DNA of 64,000 nt from Ianthella basta (GCA_964019415.1 OZ025874.1:5249092-5313091); one strand, 5' to 3'. Positions 46,706 through 60,737 are shown, numbered from the stretch's first letter. The notes: generated by a model from the sequence alone, not told the origin. Made by a program: numbers and translations.

Positions 46706-48208
46706 CTACAAGTGTGCAGAGTAAGGTACGTACTTGACAAAACAGCAGCTGCAGAGTGCAGGGTTAGTATGCCCAGCAAATGTCTATCAATTTGCAATCC
46801 TGATCAGTTTCATCTCCCATGTGGAGGTCATCCTGTGTATAACACAGACAGATAAACATGCACTGCTACTAGCTTAACAAAGCAGGGTTACTGAAGTTGT
46901 TTGTACAGTCCTTATCTGGCTGTAAACCTTTGCTGTTTCTTAGACTGGGAATTAAGGAATCTTCGAAAATCTTTCATATTTAGATGATGAACAATATTGG
47001 CATAAAGTACTGATCGGTTCTTAAGCGCATGCGCTTACAGCTCTAGCAGGATAGAAATATGTGCGTAATAAAAGAATATGTGCTTAACATACGAAAGAGT
47101 ATAGAAGTTACTATTATAAGCAAATGTTATATTAGGATGGCCACCATGTAGTGCAGTACGTGAGTTCTCATTTAAGTGCTATTTTACTAGTTATAGTCAT
47201 TATTACACTTCAGGCAAAGGCTAGGCTACCAGGGAGTCTTTTTATGCACCTAATAGAAGGGGTGAACCTAGGCACCTATCAAATGGGGTTAAAGAAATGG
47301 TAAAGAAATGTGCACTTAACAGAGGATATGTGCATATATGGAGGATGCGCTTAACAACTGATCAGTACGGTAACTGATTTGTGAACTCACTTGCAACAAT
47401 ATTGGGCACGGCTATTTGTGCAGGCTTAAAATGCTGAAATATAGCCATAGCATCTCTTGCAAAATTCACTGCACTGGTCTCTTTTCCCTCTTGATCACCC
47501 AGCAGATTAAGCAACCTCCCAAAGAAAGATGCCGTATTGAGTTCTATAGTGAAATCTTTGCACAGCGGAAGAACATCTATACTTTGTTGATCACATGACA
47601 ATCTTGTCACCTTGTCAACGAGTCTCATGGTACTCCTCTTGACAATAGGCTCTAACTAAAGAATGTGCAAGAATGTAGGTGGACACTATACCATAAGTTT
47701 GTATTCAAATCTACTAACTTGAACAATGTTGCATACAAAAACATGTGAATCTACACACACTAACATGCCAACATGTAAATGCAAGCATACTTGCATGCAT
47801 ACATAGTATGTGCATATAGGTGACACACAATGTTACCATTTTTAGCCTTTTGCTTGTTAACATTGGGTTGAGTATCTGTCTATGACACTTCCAGTCATCC
47901 TCTTGAGCAGACAACAGAGATTCTGTATTACTATTTCGACAAAACCATAGGATCTTGGCAAAGAACTACAGTGTAAAAGTGCAAGAGACCACATGTTACT
48001 CACACATCATGAGATAGCTACAATAATAAATCTGAGAAAGCACCACATCCACTATAACCAGTTGCGCATAACCTGCAATAACAAATACAAAGCACATAAT
48101 TATGTATAAAAACAAGTATTTTGTAAAATGTAGACCTTGAGCGCCGCCATCTTGAATTGCCCACAATATACATACATACTCCATTATGAAATGAAGCCAT
48201 AAGAATAC

Positions 48209-48590
48209 CTAAAAGTGAAAACAATATAGGGGCGCCTTCTGTTCACTAACCCAATCAAAATCGTCTCCCCTATCTCCTCTTGATGATGTCCACGTCACTG
48301 GCAACTGTTCATCTTCTTCTTCTTTGACAGCCGTAGCGCACAAACCAAAGGGACCAGGAGAATACTTCTTGCACCATATTGCACCATTTTTGGCTGGCTG
48401 CATTCCTTTGTAGGTTAGTAGGTGACGCAATTTAGTGCGGAAGACAGCGCTTGCCCTAACTACCGCCGTGTTGCTTTGCCAAGCGGGGCGGACGCTTGCC
48501 ACGACTCCCTCCATGTTGCTTGGTGAAGTGGGGCAGATGCTTGCCACGACTCCCGCCATGTTGCTTGGCCAAGCAGGGCAGACGCCACTT
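48209..48590 (-). other. Unassigned ORF with 45-bp tandem repeats, copy B (chimeric by deletion)
   Basis: Same sequence as 22731-23075, but the 1.4-kb deletion joins the acidic run (KEEEDE) in frame to QLPVTWTSSRGDRGDDFDW, which in copy A lies 1.4 kb away (about 21330-21380). This gives a 116-codon chimeric frame. Function unknown. Confidence 0.35.
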
Positions 48591-51500
48591 TTAAATTACG
48601 TAATTAAACTGGATGAAACCGGCGTGACTGGTGAAATAGTGAGCAGCTGTGTACAGCTTCTGGAGGCACCTTCTTCCATTGTTTTGCACCACAGTGGAAT
48701 TCTTCACCTTGCTCTACCACTTAGCGTGGCATTTGGCTTGTGGAATGAATTATTTACAATGTCAATACAATTTCTTAAATGCAAATTGCAGCTAATTCTA
48801 TGAGGAGCTACACAAGAAGTTAAAATAGCTATATCGTGCATCTTAGCTCATGCTCCATATTAAGTGCAGAAACTAGACATAATAAATTTTGTTACAAAAA
48901 TAGTAAGGATGCAGGGATGGCATAAAAAGGACAGAAACAAGTAAAGGCTGTTACACAGTGGAGCATTAACCATCGTCCCTACATTCAAGGATGTAAGACA
49001 AGGTGCAACTTTCTAACGGCCATCCCTACATAGACAGCACTACTGTGCTATATTCACAACTTTTACACTACAATGAATATACTAGAATACAAAGGGAAGA
49101 AAGCAGCAGAAAATGCTAAAACATTGGTAATAAAGGGTAAGCCTCGAAGACAACCGAAGCCAACAGGAATCGTTTTCGATCATCTACACCCGTACAATAC
49201 AATACTACTTTTGACTCTGTTTGAAAGTATTCATTTTCCGAATAGTTTTGTCATTTGTACATAAGTAGAAAGTGTAAATGCAGAGAACTTGCTATGGATA
49301 CAGGCAAAGACGTTAAATGTAAACCAGGCCCTACGGACAGTTTATTGGATGCTCAATTCACCAGTGATGTCACTTCTTAATTAATCACTTGGTGTAAAGT
49401 TTTACTCATCATGGGATTACCAACAATTAATACTTATTCCAGTTCAAAGTCTACAGTCTAATGAACATCTAATACACTCCACAAGACCATAGATTCCATT
49501 TGCCATGACAATATGCATCTAAACAATGATCCTAAATCTCATAAAAGCATCCCAATTGTTTTATATGTGATTCTAAATCCCATAGACAGAAGTGGTGGGC
49601 AGAGTGCACATGATGATAAATCCCATGCATGCACGTTGTGAGAGAAGAGTGTGCGCGAAGTGTATATGACTTCATCACAGCCTTTGAACCAGAAAGAATA
49701 GAAGGTACTCATGAAGTCACGGATGGTCTTATCAACTCAAGCCAGAACATCTAATCCAATGCTGGTGGCACATCTGTAGCTGTTTTTAATGGTGATGAAG
49801 ACAGACCCCACACACTGCTGATCGTCCATGCCTGACTACTGAAGATTTTTAAGGTCATTTCAGTCAGCCATATGCCATTTTATATGAACTTGTCGCAGTG
49901 AAGCATTCCTTCAGTTTTTGTCAGATAGTGCCCTACAGAGCAAGGGCAGGTGGCAAAGAAGTGCAATGAGAAAGCTCACATGTGCCAGAGAGCTCTTCTA
50001 CTGGGCTTCTCATATCATCGTTGGCAACCAGTAATGCAGATATCATCAAGAGAAGAGACAATTTTCACTGGGCTAGGGAACAGCCTTGGATCTAGAATAC
50101 TTACTTTTACATGCTGCCTAATCGCTGTCATCAAGGAAGACGTCATCAGAAACGTCTTGGCCGGCAAATAACTATTACATACACCACCCTATACGTAATC
50201 ACATGCATGCATGAGCAGAAACCCACACCCACGCACCCATACTCACTCACCCTGTTACAGTCCCATACTTGGCAATCAAATGCTGATATGCCTCTAAACC
50301 AAATGGACCCTGCATGATATGAGCAATAACATTGGTGACTCAGTGATTCACTAGTTGTCCCTTAGTGTGCCATGTGCATGTGAAATGCAGAAGGCATTTG
50401 TATCACGAGTCCGAGAATTAACTTAAGGTAGTAGGTATGGCTAAAAGCTTCCTTTAGGGTACATTGCTTTTGCCTATGTAACTTTACAACCATATAACTA
50501 ATTGTTTTCATGATTACAAATATGATTGTCAAGTAAATTTCCTGAAATTCGGGGTCAATCATTAATTGACATTTCCAAAATAAATTAATTGAAAGTCAAA
50601 AATATCCCCTCAGATGCAGTCAGAGACTTCAAGAAAACCCTATCTAGTTAACTAGTCATCTAACTCAGTACCCAACCTCTTAAGATCTATTTGCATATAT
50701 CTACTGACAATATCTCGTGCACAGCTATGTCATATGACAATCTTGTGGCCTCCTGCATAACAAAGACAAACTGGCACAGGACTGATGACAAAATCTCATG
50801 TTCTCAGTCAATTGAAGTAGGCTCTATAGAGGAAGTAATCAATCCTCGGACAGATGTATTCTCGGATTGCCGCAAGGCACTCCTAGGGGCCTGTAAGTCA
50901 TAAACATCCAGTTACAGATCAGGCACTAGATAGGGGTGGGAGGTATTGGCACATAGTACCTCAGTATTCTTGCTAAGATAATTGCAGTATAACTACATAG
51001 TTACCTACTATTTTGACTAAACTGAATTACTGACATGTAAATCACTGTTACATATATTTGGAAGATCACAACTTCTAAGGCTAAGACAGATGTTGATTTA
51101 TACTTCATAGCTGCATTTGTGTACACAGTGAACAATGTTCGCGTGACATTTGAATTAGTGTGACGTCACAAAAATGGCTGCTGTGTGCAAAGGTAAAAAT
51201 TAAATTGCCTACAATTGTACAAAAAAGCATTAGAAACGATTGAGAAGCGAACGAATTGTAGCAGAATCAATAATATACCTGATTCGTGATATTTACAAGG
51301 GAATACCATGTAACTAACTGGTATTTCGATATCTGGTTTTTAGTTATTGTTCGTTGCTATGGCAATGCCAGAAAAATCAAAGGAAAACACTGAGGTATAC
51401 ATCCTCTTAGGATCTCCAGGCTCTTATTATTAGCCAATCAGCTTCATGTGCAAAGTTAACTTTATTTTAAAACTAGGTGAATACCCGCCCTTCATTTTTA

Positions 51501-51654
51501 TCTTCATACCACAAAAAGCCTTCTCAATGACCACGGCACAGCTGTTTAGTGGAAGCAATGGTGAAATAACTGCTTTGCTAGGTGTAGTATGTGACAATAT
51601 TGTGACTTCCTGCTGAAACGTCATAATTCTATTGGACAGGCCAGGCCCGTCGGA

Positions 51655-51915
51655 AGAGATTTCCAAGTGCTGCGGCCATAATAATATTACACATTTGCGC
51701 GAACCAGCCATGTTTTGATGACATCATAGGTTGTAATCAAAACATGGCTGACTTTCATTGAACAGTGTGACGGCAGGCAACTACCAACAGTTTCCTTTGC
51801 CATCTTCTAAGAATTAAATAAAGCTGCAAAGGAAGAAAAGGAGGGAGCTCAAAAAGTGGTAAGGCCTAAGCCGCACCAGCCGCACCGGTTCCAACGGCCT
51901 TGCAGACTCTCGAAA
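51655..51915. mobile_element. About 260-bp insertion in copy B P450 intron
   Basis: Sequence starting near CAGGCCCGTCGGAAGAG and ending near TTCCAACGGCCTTGCAGA is absent at the matching place in copy A (about 26139). The ends are imperfect inverted repeats (CAGGCCCGTCGGAA against CAAGGCCGTTGGAA), suggesting a MITE. Target duplication is not clear. Confidence 0.55.
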
Positions 51916-54900
51916 ATGCTGCATAACCTTCTTCCAGCTGCGTGAGGACGTCTTGCTGCAACAAAGAACGCTTTTCTTCATAAATGCTTCAGACAGGAAG
52001 AACAAATTCTGCATCACTCAATCCAAGCTCTCAAATCAAGCACACATCACACCCAATCACATGCATAGCCATGGTAACATAGAAGAATGTGATTAACCAC
52101 ATGGTTCACCCTATGTAAACAATGTTTGACATAACCCACAAGCGCGCCCTCGTAACTCCCCCATCATGAGGCAAAAACACAGGCACTGAAATAGGTATCA
52201 TTGAAGATGTTTCACAAAGCACTATCAATATAATAATAAAAAATGCGACAGTGGACCTTTAATATGATGGGGGGCAAATTACTGTGGCTGGAAACCGTGG
52301 CTTGCATGACTAAAACTCTGTGCTAGAGCGCAAGTTCTGAGTTTCCTCCTCTCGCCTCTTGCCCTTGAGCTGTGAAGTTGGATATCTTTGCCACATGGTA
52401 TAGTCAGCTCGCAAACGCTTACTAACATATGATATGCCAAATTGCACTATATCAGTTTGTCAAACTAATTACCAATTCTGAAGTCACTACACTATAATGA
52501 CACTTACTTCTCTGAACTGTGCCAACTCCTTGTAGTTTCCAAAGAACACCTTGGGAGTAGGTCCTGGGATGTTGTGCCTTTTCAGTACTTGATAAGGCTC
52601 ATAGATGAAGCTGTCGAAAGAAAACTTCAGTTTATAAATCAGCTTACAGTACAAGAACTATGGATTCAGCACATGCAATAAGCAGCTCAAACTACATGCA
52701 TGGCTAGCAAAGCACAAAAATACAGCTATCAAAAAGCCAGAATGTGTTGTGATGACGGTAATCTAACCCTCAGGTTTTGATGATAGCACTTAATATTACT
52801 TCCAGACTTATTTACCATGTAAACAGATCTGCGGCAGCTATAGTATGAGTTCAAATGCTTTCAGATACCACCTGTCTTCAAGAAATCCATTGCCTTGTCT
52901 AATAACTTGTGACTAGATCTAGATGAGTAAAAGATTAAATTTTAATAATAGGGCCAGACTTGAGGGCCCTTACTCTCACAAGTTATTCTGCAAAATACTT
53001 AGAGTCTGAAGTTGTATTTATTTATTCATACAGACAACATCCGTTTCGGATGGCGGCACGTACACTGCGACACTAGCATGTACATTCACTTTTATATTGT
53101 ACAAACTTGGGTGCACTCAAGTCCTACCCACAGCTGAAGCTTTGAAGAAATCTCTTCTCAACGACAGAGCATTGCATGCTATAACCGGAAGTGGTAGATG
53201 CATCAATAATCGAATGCATATCTGCACCATATTCCGTGCCTTTAAGCACATGTTTGTTTCCGTGTTAACCAAGAAATTGGCTATGGAAAATGCACCACAA
53301 AAATAGCAGTGGTATGCAAGGTTCATAGTCTGATAGATACTTTTGTTCATAGGGTGAAGTCTCTCTCAAATAATAAAATTATGCAAGGTTTCAGCACTGC
53401 TTGAGGTTTTGACTAAATTGAAAGGGTAATCACTTGGTATTATGCCTGACCTACCAACTACACCAGTATTGGTGTCTCAGTTGGCAGGGGGGCACGAAGC
53501 CCTATTGGTTGGCAACCAGTGATCGCCTCCCCCCAGTCATCCAACAAAGATGGAAGAGCCATAGCCAGCTGTTTGCCCTGAATGGGGCTCATCAGTGTGG
53601 CGTACTGATGGTTGATGGTTGGATGACTGGCTGCTTCCGTATCCACCACAAGTTAAACACTTGTGGTTTCAACAGAAACAGACAAGGGAGGCTACAGTCG
53701 TCACGACTGAAGCGTTGTCAAATGGGGTCATCCAGGATACTCTAATATATGACAACACAGTGGAACTGCTGGTAGTGCTTTCACCCCAATTTGAACAACA
53801 TTGTTAGCCACAGCAGAGCCAAAGGAAGCACAAAATGAGGTAATATAATTAGAAGAAAAGGCACTAAAAGAGAAGAAAAGGCGATCTGCAGCTTTATGTT
53901 GATGGAAATTAGTCCGATTATTGATGACCGCAACGCCTTCGGTTCTAAGCCCTCATGCTCAGTCGCGACAAATACATTTCTGACCATGCTTGGCATCCAT
54001 GACTGAGATGTGCTCCTGAGCAGAGTAACATGCACAGGACAGAATAGATTAAAATTAACGCGTCACTAGCAGATGTTTCACTATACTTAACAGTGGCCAG
54101 TACAGTGCTCGTGTGCACATGTGCGGATCCACAGTCAATTGTACAGGCAGCATTGATGAAGCACATAGTACATAAATAATCACACACCTGTTTACAAATT
54201 CAGAGCAGTCACTTCACATGATTGTATCCTACCTGTAGCTTTACTCTGATGGGTTCAGTTAGAGACTCTTCTACTTTCCTAAATTCATCAATTTCACCTT
54301 CAGCAACCTGTTTGAATGGATTAAACCATCCCAGTGCTTCATCCAGTAGGTCAAAGTACTCCTCCCAAGAGGCAAATAACAAGAATTGATGATATACCGA
54401 CATTTGTTACCAGGTGGCTAGCTTAACCAGATCACCATAGCCAACGGCATTGCAAAAGGAGACTAACCGAATTATAAAAATTCGCTTACTGAGGTTCCAC
54501 CTTTCTGTGCTGCCTGAACTGCCTTTCTCAAGCTCTTCAAGGCAGTCTGAGTCTGCTGCACCAATGACTTACTGTCATCAACCAGTGCTTTGTGTCTCTT
54601 TTCCAGCTCAGGCCCAGGCATGGCAGATGGGGAGGGAAGGGATCTGGATGGGAAAAGAAGAAGAATGGTTGTAGGGTATGAACACAGTTTTGGTGTTATA
54701 TCCAGAAATTACCATTAATTTTGACCTATTGCCTCTGCTGTGGCTAACTGAAAGCAACCGCCCCCTCTTAACAGTTATTGCTAATACCACTACATTTCCA
54801 TACATTAGAAATTGGAATTCATCTCAATGATATACAATCATGGTCATACAAATGGACCAATACACGAGGTGAAAGAATGCAGGACATCCAGGCCGTCACC

Positions 54901-54979
54901 AACCTCACTCACAGTCCAGTGATTCCCCCAATGAATGCTATAATAAATATATTGTGCTCCTCAACAGTTGCCATGAGTC

Positions 54980-55706
54980 TAGCCTCGTCCCCAGGCCCTT
55001 CGTGTTAATTGCGGGGGAGGAGAAGAAGGGCCTGGGAGCCACTGTTCCGTGACGCTATACTTCCGTACCGAAATGGCGCATCGACGGCAGATTGCATAAG
55101 GTTCAGTAGACGGCAATGAGTGCGGCCTTTGTAAGGCTTTGCACATGCAGAGTTTGCTTGTCAGACGTACGTGTCTCCAAACCGATTGTCCTCGTTGTTC
55201 AGCCAAAAGGAACTGAAGGAAGACCTTCCCGGGCGCCTTAGTTGGCTGCAGTTGGTGCCAATCGAGGATGACAACGATTTGCCGCAGTACGTGTGCAAGC
55301 CTAGCAACAGCTCAGTCCATCGAAGAACAATGCTGCCAGACTTACTTCCAGCAAAGTCGAAAAGGAACGGCAACACTTTGTAGCAGACCGACTTCCCGAA
55401 ACTAGTCGGTAGCCACAGAAATCCGTCCTTTCGTTGGTAGAGATAACGAATAGCAGTCAGCTGTTCTTGCTTGAGCGCGATAGAAAGTCCAACGTGAGAA
55501 AGAGCGTACGACAGAGCGACAGTGAATAGCAGCTAAGCTGTTCTCCGTAAGGTGCACAGTAGCCGTTGACTTTTATGGATAATATACGTACGTGTCAGTT
55601 TCTGTTCCCCTACTTTTGGGGTAAAATTTGCGCATGCGTGAACAGTGTATACGGGCCATCTTTCCCGCCCACACTAATTATCGCAGACGGCCTGGGGACG
55701 AGGCTA
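54980..55706. mobile_element. 9-bp-TSD (Mutator-like) non-autonomous element, copy B
   Basis: Duplicate of 29243-29969 with the same CCATGAGTC flanks (54971-54979, 55707-55715), so it was inserted before the duplication. It ends GGCCTGGGGACGAGGCTA. Confidence 0.82.
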
Positions 55707-55846
55707 CCATGAGTCAGACGTTCCATTTCACATGATACTGTGTGGTGCTATACTTTCTAAGATAATCTTTTGGTCAGTCTGTACTAGAAGTAACCTCATA
55801 AATTGTTTATGAACATGATCGTTTCTTGGATAACCATATGGTGGTA

Positions 55847-57849
55847 CACTCAATCCTCCCTCATCCAGATGCCCCAGATACGAGCACTTCCCTCTACCAG
55901 GCAGCATAAAATCACGGCACTGAATTGCTGAGTCAGTATGAAATGGTGATGGCAGCAGTTCCCGACAAACAAAAGCAAGCTGTCCTCACTTTGGGGACAA
56001 GTTGGAGATTGTGCGCACTCCTGAGAAGGGAAGTTCTCAAAGAGTTGTTGGTGAGAAATTAAGAGTTTGCAAAATCTACTATCGCTGACATTTGGAAAGA
56101 TTGCAAGCAGATATCTGACTCTGTCTCTGCCAGCGAGTCACTGGCATTCACTAAAAAGCGCTGTACCATTCACCACGCCAAATATGACTTGGTGGACGAA
56201 GCCTGTTGGAAATTGTTTTGCCAGCAGCGCTCGAAGGGAGCTCCTGTCTCTGGTGTGCTGCTGCAAGAAAAGTGTGCTCATTCTTCATAAAGCTATATCC
56301 TGATGTTGATCCAGAGGACTTCAAAAGCAGCACAGGACGGCTCACGAAGTTCAGTTAACACCACGGTATCAAGAAAATCCAGCTACGAGGAGAAATCCTG
56401 TCTGCTGATGCATCTGCTGTCGGTCCTTTCTGTGAGGAACTGGAAAAGGTGATCGCTGAAGGGGGGAACTCACATGACCAGATTTACAATGTGGATGAAA
56501 CAGGGCTGTAGTGGTACACGACACCTTCGTTCTCCCCGAACTCTAGTGGAGCAATTCGTGCCGCTAATTTCAATAAGGCCAAAGATCGTGTCTTGCCTGT
56601 GTGAATGTATCTGGTAGCCATCGTCTGCCGTTGGTTTTCATCAGCAACAGCGCTAAGCCCAGGTGCTTCAAGCACATGAACATGAGCAGCCTGCTTGTAC
56701 ACTATTCTTAGCAATAGAAATCATGGATGGACTGTAACACTTTCAGTGAGTGGTTCCAACAGCGGTTAGTGCATCTGTAAGAAGGTTTTGTAGCAACAGT
56801 GGGCTGGAGAAGAAGGCACTTCTGCTGCTTGATAATGCTCCATTGCATCCCTCATCAGCAATGTTGCAGTTGGATGATGGTAAGATTTACACAATGTTCT
56901 TGCCACCTAACACCACCACCATCATCTAACCTATGGACCAGGCTGTCATTGACCCATGCAAGTGTCGTTGCTTGCCCATATCATCTTGGAGAATGAGTCA
57001 GCAGATAAGTCTGTCCCTGAAAGTCTAAAGGCCATTACCATGAAAGATGTAGTGTAATGGATAGCAGCTGTGTGGGAGAAAGCAAGCATCAGCAGCCTTC
57101 GCAAGACCTGGCATAATTTGCTGCCTGAGTCTGATCCTGATAAGGGCATGTCAAATGTCCCTACTGATTCACCCAACAACGATGTTGTTCAAACTGCCAC
57201 TCCACCAGGAAAAGACACACAGGATGCTGTAGCTGAGAGAATGGAAGCAGTACATCAATGAGCCTGGTCATCAAGTTCTCAATGATGAGATTGTGGCGGT
57301 GGTGCTAGAAGGTAAGAAAGACCACCATGAAGAAAGTTCTGATGAGGAAGCTGCTGCCAGTCCACATGTCACTGCTAGTGAAGTGTTTAATGCTCTGGAT
57401 GTCACATTGTGTTGGCTTGAGCAAAACAAATGTAGATGCTACTCACCTGCTGCTGGTGAAAAAGTGGCATGATGAAGCTGCTCAGATGAGGCACTACTGA
57501 TTGAAGCAAGCTAGCATCTTGTCATACTTTCATACAAAATGCAAAGTCTACATTTTGATTCTCATGACAATGTGTCTGCCCATTCACTTGAGTTGCTCAC
57601 ATATGTATTACACTTGCCATTTATTCATGTACAATGCTTTATCTATGCTTTATGCCATTTGTATTCATGTAACAAACAGTACAATGCTTTTTATATGAGA
57701 AAATAAGAATTCCATGCTGGTACCTAGAATGAGGTACTGTACATGTACATGTGTAACACATGTGATGCATGAGTGTTCTGACTTCTGGGCATATCTGAGT
57801 TACAGGCAGTGCCTAGTCCCAAGGTGCCCGGATACGGGAGGATTGAGTG
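55847..57849 (+). mobile_element. Tigger/pogo element with dead transposase, copy B
   Basis: Second copy of 30110-32117 with the same ends, TA flanks and stop codons, plus few substitutions and small indels. The shared lesions date inactivation before the duplication. Confidence 0.88.
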
Positions 57850-59330
57850 TACATGGTAACAAAGATGACTTCCACCTTAGTACAGAAGGGCCGTGAGTGC
57901 TGCCATTTACACACAGACATCTACATACAGTACATGGCTATGACGAGAAGCCACTCTAAGTACACCTGGAGAAACAACAAAGGAACCACTTTGTACATAC
58001 CTGTGCTGCTGAACATAGTACTGCAGTTGCCTCAGCCATTCACAAATGCTGCAAAGTGCCAAGGCATCCCTGGCCTTCTTCACTAGGTGATCATAGTGTG
58101 CTCTCAAGTCAGCACAGCTCTTGGCAATATAACTCCTGTCTTCCTCCAAGTCACACACCTTAGTGAGGTCAGCTGAAGAGAGTAAATGGAGGTATGAACA
58201 GGTCAACAAACACAGACACACACATGCACCAACCATGCACAGGACACTGCACAGTGTTCCAATGTACACACGTCCATACCCTCAAGTGTCTTCAACAGCT
58301 CCAGCCTGTCTTTTCCATTCACTAGCTCACTCTGCACAGATTTGATACGTTCTGCCTTCCCATCCTCCTCACTGCCGCTAAGAGAAGGCATCACTGAAGG
58401 AGAAGACAGTAGCTTCTCCTTCTCTTCCATCCACCTTGTGAGTTCAGTGGTGGTAGCTGCAAAGCTATGCCATAGTGGCAGGGTAGTTTGGCACTGAGCC
58501 ACTTTGTCTTGAAGGAGTTGCTTCAGATCAGCATGCTGCTGGGAAATGTCCTGCAGTAAGTTGGTTTTAATCCATCATTAATAGCACTACTATGCACACA
58601 GAAGAGAAATGCTACAAACCAGAATTCTGTTCAGATGACAAGCGTATTGAAACTGTGCTCACACAAGTTCAGGTGTCTCAAGTACCCCATGCTATAGCAA
58701 TCCTTATTCAGTGGCAATAGTAACCACTCCACTTGTCGTTTACTGATTAATATTTTCAGGCGTTGCATTGCACTCTATAGTGCTTTTACAAGTTGCAATC
58801 AATTTTCGCCACAAACATTAGCCCAGCTTGTACAATCTTTCCTACAGTGCTTCAAACTCAGTCAGGTTCAATGTGTGCATGGAATACTGTTTTCCACACT
58901 GAAAATGCTCTTATACACTTTGGGACAAGCAAATGGACACAAATTTAGCATAACGGGTTGAACCAGATGTACAGACTGGACAGCCTAAACTGTGCAGTCT
59001 ATTCTCCAAACTGAATGTGAGTAGGAAATCTAAGCCATGGACTACTGTGCATAGTATGCGATTCTTTGTGAAAATCATAAGCACAGCTCTATGAATGAAT
59101 TACAGTACATTAATCAGATCAGTGGTTGATAAGGCAGTGCTAGGTCCAGTGACTGTACAAGGTGAACTCTGCAAGCATGCTCACCGCAATAGTATCCTTT
59201 GCTGGCTTTCTTTCACTTGGTTTGCTGTACTCTACCACAAAGTCCTCACTGTCTCTGAGCTGCTTGATGGTATCATCATGTGCGCATGCCTCTGCTAGCA
59301 GTTCCTTTGCCATGTCTAGTTCTGATTGTA

Positions 59331-60144
59331 TATCCCATATCCCATATCACCCCATGGGTGATGGACTTGTGGAACGAATGAATAGATCCCTTCTGAGCCT
59401 TCTTCATAGCCATGTTGACAGGAACAGAGACTGGGAGGAACACCTTCAATTGTCACTCTTCCTGTATCAGATCACACGTCATGCGACAACTGGACTGTCC
59501 CTTTACAAGATTTTGTTTGGAACCAACCCCCCTTCCTTGCAGATTTCCAACATGCCAGGTGTGGTATATCCTAACCCATCAGAGTATAGTAGCAATCTCA
59601 GGAGTAAGGTCCTTGAGCTGAGGGAGTAGGTGGGGGTGAACATTGTAGAAGCAGCTGATCTTCAACAGCTGTACTATCACAGCAGTGAAACAGGGTGAGA
59701 CTTAGGATTGCATGGACAGCAAGTTTTCTCGAACAACCCACAAAGGGTATGCTTGACCCTCGTTGGACAGGACCGTGGACCATCACAGGATTGAAGGGGC
59801 CCTCAACAATACTTTTGAAAGTTGGCACTACTGAATGTGCAGTGCACATCAATCGGGTCCGTCACCTCTTGATAGAAGAGGCCTGTGATCAGATAGTGCC
59901 AAGTGATTGGCATCCTCCCCTGTTCCACCACCAGGAAGGCACCATGAGATCTGAAGACTTGGGGGAGCAGGATTGTTCCCTGACTGAGGAGGCTTCTCTA
60001 ACTCCTCCGTTGGTCTCAGCAAATCCACGAGAAGGTCCACAGGGTCCTGACTTGGCCCCCTCTGTGCATACAGAATCACCAACACCAGTAGCCACTCGTA
60101 GAGGTCGCCAAGTGAATCCTGTGCAGCATTACGGGTGGACGTGA
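59331..60144 (+). pseudogene. Ty3/gypsy integrase C-terminal fragment, copy B
   Basis: Copy of 33599-34412 with the same nesprin/gypsy breakpoint and the same stop after the core (59629). Conserved blocks include YHPMGDGLVERMNRSLLSLL and WTGPWTITGLKGPS. The probable LTR follows at about 60174. Confidence 0.85.
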
Positions 60145-60737
60145 GATTTGTGAGACGAACTTAAAAGGGGGAGGTGTGTAGCATTTCCACCTGATCCTAT
60201 ATGACCTTTCACAATAGTGCATGTGTTGCTTTTGACTGTAACTAATTGTAATGATTCCCCCCTTCATCTGTACGCAAGCTCAGTTTGGTGCCCTGCCTCA
60301 TGTTTTTAATTGGTACTGTGAGTTGTTGAGTTATCTGCATAGTGAAGTTGTTCAGTTCCCTTGTGTTGGAGTTGCCCTGTTCACACTGTGTGGAGGGATC
60401 ATACTTTGGCAACCCTGAAACATAATTATCATTCTACCTCTGACTTGTCTGCTGTGTTGACTTGTTTAATTTGTTCTTCAAAATATGATGACAGTAGAAA
60501 TGTGATTCCTCACTCTACCTCTAGCAAGTGGTCAGTGTAGTTGCAACTATATATATAATGGGTTTAGCTAAGTATTCTAGAAATCTGTGTAGCTATAAAT
60601 GTTGCTGCTACGGAAACAACTGTTTGTTCAGCACTTTATTCATGAGAGCATGCCTGAACATGGTATATTGCAAAGGAATAGCTGCAAAATGATGAGACTA
60701 TACTACAGATGAAGCCACCAATAAAATGAGTTGACAA

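Larger units (their letters stand above)
39556..52610 (-). pseudogene. CYP3-like cytochrome P450, copy B (exon 4 missing; exon 1 on the other strand)
   Basis: Second copy of the P450. Minus-strand exons in gene order: 52508-52610, 50251-50309, 47837-47965, 47391-47655, 46578-46705 (exon 7, starting in codon S-A-F-P-W), 42591-42794 (AGTDTT), 41475-41563 (ETLR), 40117-40254, 39874-40036 (FSEGPRNCIG, haem Cys) and 39556-39642. The 94-base exon that carries IAEPELIRTVLAKEF in copy A lies inside a 1.4-kb segment absent here (copy A 21380-22795; junction near 48307). Skipping 94 bases breaks the frame, so this copy should be null unless spliced from elsewhere. Key catalytic residues are kept and substitutions are few (for example N to T at the end of the I-helix exon), which suggests recent loss or an allelic difference. 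Confidence 0.82.
53984..59330 (-). pseudogene. Inverted partial nesprin copy, copy B block
   Basis: Minus-strand exons: 59185-59330 (cut by gypsy sequence as in copy A), 58280-58550, 58001-58172, 54490-54643, then part of exon 9742-10059 at about 54233-54373 (SWEEYFDLLDEALGWFNPF), and the first about 30 bases of exon 10280-10409 at about 53984-54015 (EHISVMDAK). The exon IVPEVQQ... present in copy A (28201-28446) and the 5' part of the next exon are deleted at about 54374. The two inverted copies therefore lack different exons. Fragment, not a gene. Confidence 0.85.
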
